A stretch of 64,000 nt of DNA, taken from assembly GCF_963576545.1 (NCBI RefSeq), contig NC_083641.1, positions 19,305,523 through 19,369,522 of the forward strand, read 5' to 3'. Positions 25,201-37,200 of this stretch are shown one piece after another. The notes under the pieces are model-generated. The model saw only the letters and a program-made list of their open reading frames with translations, was not told where the DNA came from and searched no databases. The position numbers were made by a program, and so were the translations under genes. The stretch comes from Limanda limanda (lineage: Eukaryota; Chordata; Actinopteri; Pleuronectiformes; Pleuronectidae). Every line of letters begins with the position of its first letter. Position 1 is the stretch's first letter.

Positions 25201-28200
25201 TCTTAATAATTTCCTATCATAACAATGTCTCAGGCTGAATTATTTTAAATATGTAATAAAAAAAATACCAATAATCATCTCAATATTTCATGAATAGGAC
25301 TAAAAGCCTGATGTACTGTATATCAGATGATTGCTTATGCATTGTGGAGATATAAAACATTCTTGATCTACCTCACATTTGTAAAGTTGTTGTCACTTTT
25401 TGCTCATTAGAAAGCATTAAAAACCACAACCTCCACTCAGGAGTAAAATGAGATAAAAGAAAATAATAACGTGACTTTTATCTTGATCATTTTCGATGTT
25501 GACCGATATGAAAAATCTAACCTCCTTGGTGGAGGTAACCAGAATTCCCAGTAAAGTGCATAACTCTGCCAAGGTCCAGCACTCATGCTAGGCCTACAAA
25601 ACAATGCAGATCATGAAATCTAAAATTCATGGTTGTTCCCTGGGAAATTGGTTCAAATGTCAAAATCCCTTTGTGCAAATCCCTGCCAGAGGTTCTTTCT
25701 CGGCCATCCTTCCACCAAGTTTTTTGGAAATCTGTTCAGTAGTTTTTACGTAATCCTGCTGAAAAACAAACATAAAGTTATGGTAGTGAATAAATAGATG
25801 GATTTTGACATTAATTCCTACTAACCTCAAACCATTTGCTGATCCGTTGCAGATCCTCGGGCAGAAAGTGACGGCAGTAGTTCAGGTGAGCACGAATATC
25901 TCACAAAAACATTTCACCTTTGCCACATAACTCGTGAAATTTGAGTAATCTGCAGAAAAGCTGATTGGCTGGGACATTTATTTCCTTTGTTTATAACTAA
26001 ACATATTATTTATCGAACAGAGAACGCAGGAACATCCACTGAGGAGAGCTCCGAAGAGGATGATGAGGATGAAGAGGAGGGGGGGGACTCGGGTGAGGGA
26101 CACAGTTCAACTGAATTTGACACATCATGTCTTAATGGAATAACTTCCAATTTGAATGGAAATATGATTACCAGCTTCCTTGGTGAAAGTTGGACTGGTA
26201 CTGTCTACTTTCAAGTTCTCCAGAGCAAATAAGCACTTTTCCCTAAATGTTGAACTACTCCTGTCATTTCTTTTTTCATCACCCCCCCTTTTCTTTCTGT
26301 TTTCTAACTGTTACCAGAAGGCCCTGCTGTGAAGGATGGAGGCGAAGAAGGTAAAAAAATATATATTTTTGATAAGATTCAGAAATTCAGAATTCAGAAA
26401 GAACGTTTTTCCAACAGTTTCACTTAATTAGTCTCTGTCGTGTTTTTCTTTAGAAACAGAAGAACCAGATGCAGAGGAGTCTCAACGAGGTGAGACGGTT
26501 CATGTCTTTAAAATATCAGTTCCTGCCTTGTTAAGACTTAGCAATTAGTCTGCTTTTTAAAGGAGACATATTATGCTAATTTCCGGGTCTAGAATTTTAA
26601 TTAGTGTTATTACTTGAAGATTTTGTAATGGTCTTATGTTCAGAAAACATAACTCACCTCAAACTGTCCATTGCTGCAGCTCCTCTTTTCAGCCTCTGTC
26701 TGAAACACTTGGTTTTTGCTCCTGTCTCTTTAAGGCTCCCCTCCTGGTAAAGTCGGCTGTGGTTTGCCAGCTGTCCTACTCTGTTGTGATTGGTCAATCG
26801 CTTCTAATGCGTGTAGAAAATGTCGGCTTTCGCTCTTGCTTTACCCGGCTTTGTTAGGGGCTGTGTCAGATTACTCCACTAGGTGGGCATTTGGGCATTA
26901 AGCTATGACATCACAATGATGCCGAAGTATTGGACTACTGACGGGGTGTTTCAGGATCATCGTTTTCTCTCCCGTAAAGAGGCTTTTTAACTTTGCAAAA
27001 CTTTTACAAAACTAAAAACTAGAGGAAAAAACCCTGATAAATCATAAAATGTCTCTTTTAAAACTGTTTGTCTACATCTGGAGCACCACGTTGGCTTGTT
27101 GTCATAGTTGCCTTTAGTGGTAACTCATTGGACTACAGCTATAACCACATCTTAATTGCAGCCATAAGAGATAATTAAATTGAGGACTTTGCAGGCCTTT
27201 TTTATTAAACACAGAACTGGATGTGACTGGGAACGCTCCACCCTCACTCCCAGCAAAACAACTGGCTCATGATGTTAAAAGTTTGTTGAGGGTGTAGCTC
27301 AGGATTTCCGCCTCTGATACAGTGTAGGATTTTCATGTGATAATATTTAACTTAAATTCTTTTCTCTCCCTGTTTTAGAGTCAGCTGATGGACCCGGAAC
27401 GGAGGTTTTAAATGGGAAAGGTGAGCAGATCATAACTGATGCACTGGAGACAGCAGCACCCGTCCTGTTAAATAAAACCTAATGTGTTGTCGTGCTTTCT
27501 GACAGATGAGAGGATCAAAATATGCTGTGAAAAATGCAAAGCCATCCAACAGGTGAGCAGAGACACCAGACGCCTCTGTAACAAAATGTCGTGTTTGCCT
27601 GAACGCTCTTGATTAAACGTGTATAGATGTAATTAACAACCTTGAGGAACTTGGATAAGCCCCCCTCACCTTCCCTCCTCATTTTAATTTTTACTCGTTT
27701 TTTGCAAAACAAATGAACAAGCTGTGTTGGTGTGTTTAAACAGAGCCATGGCAATGAGCTGGTCACCCCCAGGAGGATCTCCAAGGGACGATTACAGTGA
27801 GTGCGGCGCTGCATCTCCGTGCCACCTTCTCATTCTGAGCTTCGTCACTGACTCGGTGTGTTTCCAGGGTGCAGCTGGAAGACGAGGGGACGTACGAGTG
27901 CTCGGTCACCGGCCTGGTGTTCGAAGCCTCGGAGCGGGTCCTCGTCAGGTACTCAGTCTTGTCCTGGTCCAAGTTTGGCGCCTTCCTCCGCGACTCCTGG
28001 AAATATGCGGGACCCATCTTCAACGTGGACACGGTCAACAAGGACGAGTCCGTCCTCAAGTCCATCCAGTTCCCCCACTCTGTCTGCCTCCATGGTGAGA
28101 ACATGAAGGTTTTCTCAGGCCTATGATGAGAATATTAGACCTGTGTTTGATTTTTCATGGAGATTTTCCTCCTCCATGACGTCTCCCTGGCCTGTGAAAT

Positions 28201-31200
28201 GGAGTTAATGATGAGTCGAATGAGAAAATATTTATCTTTCGATTTAAATTAAAAACACATCAGAACTAACATTAAAATTGGATTTTGATATAATTATGAA
28301 CTGTGTGCTCTTCTGAATTAATTAAGATATGACCCAAGTCAGGGCCTTTTCACACAAAACAGTATATAGTAATGAGTATAATTATATCTTCTAATAAAAC
28401 CTTTTATCATCTTCACACAGATCCTGATAATGAGATGACTTTCAGCGTCCTGCACATAAAGAACAACCGTCCACTCATCGAGCCGACAGTGGACCACTCG
28501 GGCAGCCATGTGAAATGGAACGTCACGTCCCTGTCCCCTGTGGGTCCCATCATCCAGACGAGCCAGCCTGTGGAGCACCACGGCGTGGTCCTGGTCTACA
28601 AGCAGCTGGGCAGCGGCTGCAACAACAACAACTACAGCTTCCACATCTACCTGGCCACCAACAACCGTTCAGACACCAAGGTAAGTGTTTATGAACTCAT
28701 TTATGCTGTCTTTGTGTTAGTAACTGGGTAAAAAAAAAAAAAGTTGTTTTTCGAACTTTTTTCCCCCCGTTTTTCAAACTTTTTTCCCCCGGTTTTTCAA
28801 ACCTTTTTTTTCCTGTTTTTCAAACTTTTTTTTTCTCCTGTTTTCGGAAAAAAATGTCCCCCCATTTTTCTCCGGAAAAGACGTTACCTTAATCCTGCCT
28901 GAAGCTCTCACCCGCATGGAGTATGGTTGGTGCTGCATCAGCTTGACCAGTGGCGATTTTAGCCTGAAATTTCTGGTGGGGCAATTTTGTATGACGTCAT
29001 GTCACCGTCACAAAAATAGAGGTAGCTGATTGTTATAAGCAGTAGGCCTATATAGACCAGTAAGATATATTATGGGCTGCATTTTGAGTGCCAGCAGGCA
29101 GCAGAAATCCTATTTCAAATACTTTTCACATGCTTTAGCACTCAGCGCAACACAAAGATGTTGCCTATATAAATTAAAGCCAGACTATATATAATCGACG
29201 TAGGATGCTTGACGTCACCCATCGGCTGAGTGAAGTCTGAAAGGAGGCTGCATGCTACTAGACGTGGCTGCTAACCGGCTAGCGCTGCAGTATTGCTGCT
29301 TCAAGATGATCCTGATCTTCACAACGAACTCACTAGAGGTAAGTAATCTTGAAACTACACAAAAACCTATTGCTTTATCAATTATCATAATCATATGATA
29401 ACATGCCTCAAGTGGTTTTAATACGTAATTGTTAAAAAGGTTAACGTTTATTTAATGTGTAATGATCAGATTGAAGCAAATTAACTTCATTACTAGTCAT
29501 GTGTTTGGTTGGGACTTGATTTTAATTTTAATAAATTAAGTTAATATCAATACGCTACATGTAAATTAGACAGTTTAGAGAAGATTATAATCTCCACACA
29601 CCAGTGTTGTAAACAGTTTTTTATTACATAATTATGATTTCTCTCTGAGAGAAGTGGAGACTTGATGTGGACTGTTTTCAACAGCTCTGTGGGAGATTAT
29701 CACCTTGAATATTAAAGATGAGGTAGAAATACATTTTATCTATTTGTACAATGTTTTGTTTCTTTCAGTACATTACATTTCATTTAGCTGATGTTTTTAT
29801 ACAAAGCGACTTACAATATGTGCATTCAACCATGAGGGTACAAACCCAGAGCCCAGTACATCGGTTCTGTCTTAAATCTGTGGTGCTTCCACCTGCTGAA
29901 CATATAATAAACTGTAAGAACCAGTCTTTGCTGGAACATACACAACACAAAACATTCTTTTAAAGTGAGTTTCTTCTAGGGCTGGGCGATATGGGAAAAA
30001 ATGTTATCACGATATGTTTTTCCATATTGATCGATCTCGATTCTTAACACGATATGTAGTTTTTGATCAGTTTCCTGAAGCCGTCCCTCTCCACTGTGCT
30101 CAGCGGCATCATATCTGTAGCTAAGCAATAAGTAATAGCGCTCGTTATATTTTTTCCCCGCTTCGATTGTTTTCATATGGGGCAATGGCTGCAAAACACG
30201 ACTGGATGGACTGTTGTTTTGCTAACATAGCATCGCTAACGTTAGCGATGCTAACGGGAGACGTAGTGGTCTTGCCTGTCTCTTTGTTTGGTGTTGTGCA
30301 AACTTGAGCCCGCAGAGTCAAACTCTCTGTGTAATCACTGGGATGGTGCCGTCTCAGTTGATTGAAAAGGTTTGTGGTGTTTCCCGTCCTGGCTGGTACC
30401 GACCGCCGGCATATTTTGCAGACCGGCTTCGTCTGCTCCTCGTCCTTTTAGCCGTATCCAAACCACGTCCACACAACTGACGTCGAGTTACGCTTTTTTT
30501 CGAAAATGTCTTCGGTTCCGGGTGATGTAGGGATGTCGCTCTCACATTCGGCATTATTTTCGCTGTCCCCGACTTCAGTTTCACTCATTTTTTCAACTTC
30601 GTTCTCTCTTGTTCTCTCTCTCGCAACTGCAGCAGCTCTCACGATGGGAAGTGGGCGTGTCGTGTCCTAACTGCAGACGGCAGCCGGCAGACTCCGACAC
30701 TGTTGTTGCGCTTACTTTTGCCACGTGAGATCGAATACATGTCACGAGGAGATAATCGAAATCGATCAAAATTTTATCGCGATCCCGAATTGGGATCGAA
30801 AAATCGCCCAGCCCTAGTTTCTTCTTCTCATTAGATGAAGCACTGCAGCCCCTGATGTCCTCAGCAGCAACATGGTGGGATCGGAAGCTTCAGGCTGGTC
30901 AACACAAGGACGACATGCACTAGTTGTGCAGATGACCTGCAACTGTTTTGGCAATCATTGCTAAGTGTCATGGATAATAGAGTTCATTTATATATTCATT
31001 ATATATTATATATTCAAATGAACACTTATTAAAACAATGTTTATCTTTTGCTTTCTGATTTGATACACTTTAGATAAGAACCCAGTGTTTTATTTTTCTT
31101 CTTTGCCATAAGAGACAGAACACGGTCAGCACAGCTGTGTCCTTCAGGCTCGTCCGTACCTAATAAAATGATAGGAAACATAAAAGCATGGCATTATTGT

Positions 31201-34200
31201 ACAGGAAGTGTTACTTATGAACAAAGCTTGTATCCTTATTTCTGTGGATATTAAACTACTGATTTTGAATATGGTTTTGGATTAAACTGTGCACGACCAA
31301 GACAATGAATGTAATGTATGGAGTTCTTCCACATTATTAGTATTGCATATATTATTTAATACATTATGTATTATGTGCAAAACTTTACTTTGATTGTTTG
31401 TAAGTTATGAAAACATGTCTGTACCTGGAGTCAGTGTTGAAGTGATGACTGGTTGGATTCCAGTTGTCTCGTGTTTGACATCCTAGAGGAACATTCAACA
31501 AAAATAAACAGATATAGAAAGTCATACATCTGCCATGTTAACTCATTAACAGACTTTTAAATGGTAAAAATAAAAGTTTATTACTTCAAAGTTCATCAGA
31601 TTATAATCATTTCAGTTTAGGAAAGAGGGGGTGGGTAAGATTAACGATGTAAAAAACTGAATATAGTACTACAAAAAATACTCACGTTTCAGTTGATCAC
31701 AGTAAATCTGTTTCTGCATAAAGATAATCTGTGTAACTTAAAGTCAAATGGGTTGGCGAGTGAAATAACTTTACATTCAATTAGATATCTTACGTGGGGG
31801 AGCTCATTCTCCAAACACACTCATAAACGAACGCTTCTCTCTGCTGGGTGGCCCGTATCATGTGGCTTCATGTTGGTAGCCGTAGGCTATGGCTCCGTTA
31901 GCATCGCTATTATTGCTGCAGGCATGCCTGTGGGCTAGCCGAGCTAAGCTAGCACCCAGGTACAGCAGGTAGCTGCGAAGCACTAGCTTAGCTTAGGTGA
32001 CGTCGGACCGGAGCGTCCTGTTTCCGGGTGACGCTATTTCCGGGTGACGCTGACGCTAGAGTCGCGTAGACTGCTGGGAAACGTTGTGGGGCTCATCTGC
32101 ATAATAACAACCTTGCAGTGTTAACAGTGGCCTGTGTGCTTCACGCTGATTGGTGCTCCCATGGCACTGGTCTGCAAGCTTCACACTGATTGGTGCTCCC
32201 ATAGCACTGGCCTGCAGCTTCCCCTGTGTGCCCACACCAGAGACGTACGGCAAGAGGGAAGCGTTTCACAAAGCAAACTCACACACAGACAGAAACACAC
32301 ACGAATCAAATGACACCAAAACAAGACTATAATGCTTGTGAGTCTCGTTTATTCACACACACATTCACTCTTTTTGCATATAAAATAAAATAAAATATAT
32401 TTTTGCCACAAAGTTCAGATATGCAGTATTTAGCTTTGTGCACACCAGCGCCACCAGGGGGGGCACTGCCCCACCTGCCCCTTAGGTAGAAACGCTACTG
32501 AGCCTGACCCTGCAATAGACTAATGTAGCCGAGCGGTTTGTTCTATTATACTGTCAGGAGGCCTCAGCCGAAAGAGGACACGAGAGATGGTTATTGAATC
32601 GGGACATCACACTCGTTTATTTTCCTTCACACTTTTCTCTATCGACAGAACCCCTTTCCGTTAGAACCCCTTTCAAAACAAGAGTCCCAACCACCAACCT
32701 GCTTATAACAGGAACAACACATCAATCTTCTATAATACTGCCACTAACGGGACAAAAATGAAAACTATCCTCTACCTATCTGTGGCATATCCCCCGAAAG
32801 ATGGTAGAGACTTTCAACTGATGTTTTCAGGTTTATTTGACGCTACGTCTATGGATGCTATACGCAACTTTCAAAATAAAAGCATGGAGAAAAAAATCCA
32901 GTGGTACTGCCCCGTTTCGTCTGTTTAGCCTGTTAGGTTTCAGAAGACATCCACAGATATGGATGAAATAAAAACAGAGTACAGTGTAACGCCTCTGTCT
33001 GTGTCTGTATCTAACATTGAGCATAGCGATAGAGAGCCTTAAGAGGAGTAGTTCTCCCAAAAATGAAAGTTCACTCATTATCCCCTATGCCGATGGAGGG
33101 GTGGTGAAGTGTTTCCCTCTTGGCCCAAAGAAAACTCAAACACATCACCTACCCCTTCATCGGCAAAGGGGTGATTAGATAACGAGTGCATTTTAATTTT
33201 TGGGTGAACTACCCCATTCAAAATAATATGAGTCAGTCAAGTTTCATTTGTCAGCGTGGGAACCTTCTCATAAATTGTCATTTTCAATCACCATATTATG
33301 TGTCTTTTCATTTTTCCCTTGAAACGAGAGCAAAAATAAAACTCTTGTGGACAAACAAACCAAAAACTAAATATTCCATTCATGGGACCAATACCCGAGT
33401 CTCCCTAAATTTTTCAATTATGACTTTGATATAAAGCAACTTCTCAATGGATAAAACTCCAGCAAAATGCCTCACCTATAGAGACTGAAAAATATGAAGA
33501 GTCAGAGTCAGAACACGACTTTCACTTCTCGTTTGCTTTTGTGTCTGCGCTCTCTTTGTTGCTATCACACAAAACCAGGTTTCCAGGTTTGTGTTATACG
33601 ATGACATAAGTTTGTTGTGATGAGGATATACAGGATGTTAAAATGCATATTTATAAAGATATAAAGTCGAAAAATCAGACATTTCTGCATCTGATGATTG
33701 ATCTGTGACTCGCTGTCAATGACATAAATTGGCATGGCCATTCTCCATAGGCGCATTGCCTGCAGGAGAATATGCTACCTAGTGAAACTGTTTATGTGCG
33801 CCATTCACCGCCGCGGTTTGGTCATTCACTGGAGGAACATTGTCTGCGGGAGAATATACTACCTAGTTTAAGCCCAGCAAACCACCTGAAATGCACTATT
33901 CTTATTAGGCTGCAAAGCACGTACACATTATTCACTCACATGTTTTGGTTGTACAGACAATTTTCACGAAACACGATTTGTTTCATCGGGCTTAACGAGT
34001 GCGACATCCTGTCCTTAACCCTCAACAAGAGTAAGGAAAAACTACCAAAAAACCCCTATAAACAGGGGAAAATGTAGAAACCACAGAGAGAGCCACTTGT
34101 GAGGGATCCCCCTCCCAGGATGGACAGGAGCGCGATACATGCCACGACCAGGGTGCAGTGAACCCCTCGTTCGCATTGTGTCGTCACCGCTGGCAACGGA

Positions 34201-37200
34201 GCTCCTTCAACCTGTGCAGTCCCTACACGACACTCATCCCCGGGCCGGAGCCCAATACGCATAACGCGGGCAGCGCGGAGACAGGTTTGTCCACCGGCTG
34301 CCATGCCCGCTCATGTTGGGCCCGATAGGAGGAAGGAGTAGAACATTGAGGAGGAGGGAAGAAGGACCCCCACCAGAAGATGGGTCTCACAAGGTGTCTG
34401 CACTTGAGGGGACGAAGGCGCGCCGGAGCATGCCTGCGACTACCCCAGACACGGAGGCACGATGGTCTCCAAGATCTGGCATGCAACAATGGAATTAGGC
34501 AGTGGAGATACATATTAAAACATCAAGGGTGCAGATACTGTTTGAGAGTAAATATTCCTTCTTGTGTTGTCCAACATAGCATGGGTAGTATTGATGATGG
34601 AGTGCTGCAGTCGTTACTGTGCCACATCTTAGGGAGTGCAGGGAACAGCCTTCAGGTGTTAGGCCTCAGCTCTGGCAGGAATGGGAAAGCTTTGAGGAGA
34701 TCTCATCATGCAGTTTCAACCATTGTTGGTAAGCAAGGGTGTCGCCAGATGGTTGAAGAGAGATGTAAGCGTTTGATCATTGGAGAAAGAACAGAAAGCA
34801 GTATTATTCTTAGCAATGATAATTCAGAAGTCTCGACAAGATCTATCAGACTTGTCGTGAACATGTGTTCTTCAAAGATTAGAGGGTTAGGTCATTGTCC
34901 TTGGCAAATTCTGGATAGACTGCTTCCATTATCGTATCTACTCTGACTCACCTTGACAACAATTTAGCAATATGGAAATATAAAGCCAAGCTAAATGTGA
35001 TGTAAGACTGTCATCATTGAGGCTACATATATTTTCTTTTTTAGCAGCATTGACGCATGATAGTTATTTGTCCTTGATCTATTCACTGCTCTGTAGGAAT
35101 TGGATGAAGACCATAGGGTCAAGACGCTCGGGTTTGGTTGGCCAGACATTAATGAAGACTCCCCCAAAACGTCTGTGGTCCTCTCTATGGGCAGAGATTC
35201 AATTTATTTATTTGTATTGTGATTAATTTAATTTATTTATATCAGGGTATCCGCGGGGTCTTGAAAAGTACAGACCTCAGAGTATCAGCTATGTGTGTGC
35301 CATTCGCCGCCGCAGCGTGGCAATTCTCTGTAGGCGCATTACCTGCTGGAGAATATGCTAACTAGTGAACCTGTTATGTGCACCATTCAGCGCCGCAGTG
35401 TGGCCATTCTCCATAGGCGCATTACCTGCAGGAGCCTATACTACCCAGTGAAACTGATATGAGCCCCCTTTTTTTTGTTTGTTTAGTTTTTTTTGATGTG
35501 AATAGCATATTTGTCCAAATATTGTTTTAAGTTTATGTGAATTAATTTATTGTGGTCCTCACAGCAGCGCAACAATATACCTGGCATTCAAGCGGGGACG
35601 GTGCTTCGAAAAGGATCATCATCTGTTGTTTTGGATTTAGGGCAAGTGATGATAACCAAGAACAAATCATGCACAGAATGCGTTTAGACTTGTGTCTGCG
35701 CTGCATAGCAATACCACTACCTTGTTTAACCACCTGAAAAGTCACCACAAACCACAGTACGACGAATGCATTAAGGCCAAAGCTAACGTTGCCTCACTGA
35801 ATCTCCGTCCATGTCCAACGTCAACCCCGAAAACCATAACAGCGACCCTTCATAGCGCGACAGCGTATCCATCCACATCCCAAAGACACACTGAAATAAC
35901 GGTCTGTTTATTTCTCCAAACAGACCTTACCTGCAATACATGAAACACGTCGGGGGAACTACAAAAGAGATGTTAGTACCATATCAACCTACTAGAGCAC
36001 TCCGATCCCAGAACTCAGGTTTACTTGTCCCTAAAGTCTCTAAAAGTAGAGTAGGAGCCAGAGCTTTTAGCCATCAAGCCCCACTCCTGTGGAATAATCT
36101 CTCACTTTCAGTTCAGGAAGCAGACACGCTCTGTTCGTTTAAGAGTAGACTCAAAACCTTTCTTTTTGATAAAGCTTATAGTTAGAGCTAATTAGTGCGA
36201 TGTTCCAAAATTGATAAAATGGCAAAAACCCCTGATGATGCTAAGACGCACAGGGAATTTATGACACAAGACACACGGAGCTTCTCTTTCCTGCTTCTCC
36301 TTCCTTTTCTCCATACTTATCACATCAAGGTAATTCTTATCTGATCAGTACATGTTACTAACTTGACCCCTTTCCCGGAGTTTCTGTGCCTTAGCGCCCG
36401 CGGATGCAGGGCCACAGCTGTGGCCGCATCATGGATTATGATTGTGGATCGCGCGTCAGAGGTCGCAATGGTGGATCCAGTTCGGTGGATTCTGTATCGT
36501 GCCAGCTGATCGTCGTTGTAATGGAGGATCCTTTGTCGCGTTGGCATCGGATGATGAGGGACCACGACCGAGGCGGCAGCTGATAATGGATTCTAACTGG
36601 CGGCGGTGGACAATGACTGTGGATTATAGTGCATCCCATCCTGATGCTGGATCGTGGTCTTGCTGGCTGCTGGCCAGAGACTGTGATTGCAGCGGGACTG
36701 CTTGACACATAGTATTGAAAAATGTTTACCCTCATGGATGCTGCTAAAAATCCTGATGATGTTTTCTTACACTTGACATCTATTGCACTTCTGTCCGTCC
36801 TGAGAGAGGGATCCCTCACATGTGGCTCTCTCTGAGGTTCCTACATATTTTTACCTGTGAAAAGGGTTTTTAGTAGTTTTTCCTTACTCTTGCTGAGGGT
36901 TAAGGACAGAGGATGTCACATAATGTTAAAGCCCTATGAGCAAATTGTTATTTGTGAATGTGGGCTATACAAATAAACTTGATTGATTGATTGATTGATG
37001 TCACAGCTGTATAGTATTTTGCGACTACGACTGACCTATGGTCAAGCACCACAATGGAGCCATCACTGCATCGATGGTAATTTTGCAGTGAAGAGTCGAT
37101 GCTTACAGACGTCATTTTTTTTTTCCCCGCAAGAACCCACAGGAGAGTTGATTGCCCAGGGACTGATCAAAGACGTGTACATTAGCTGGAATGTAGCACA

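Noticed and set aside
27763..28104. Minus-strand frames of 113 and 131 codons over FIIND exon 10 in both copies
   Set aside because: Antisense shadows of exon 10; the plus strand has the conserved domain and splice sites.
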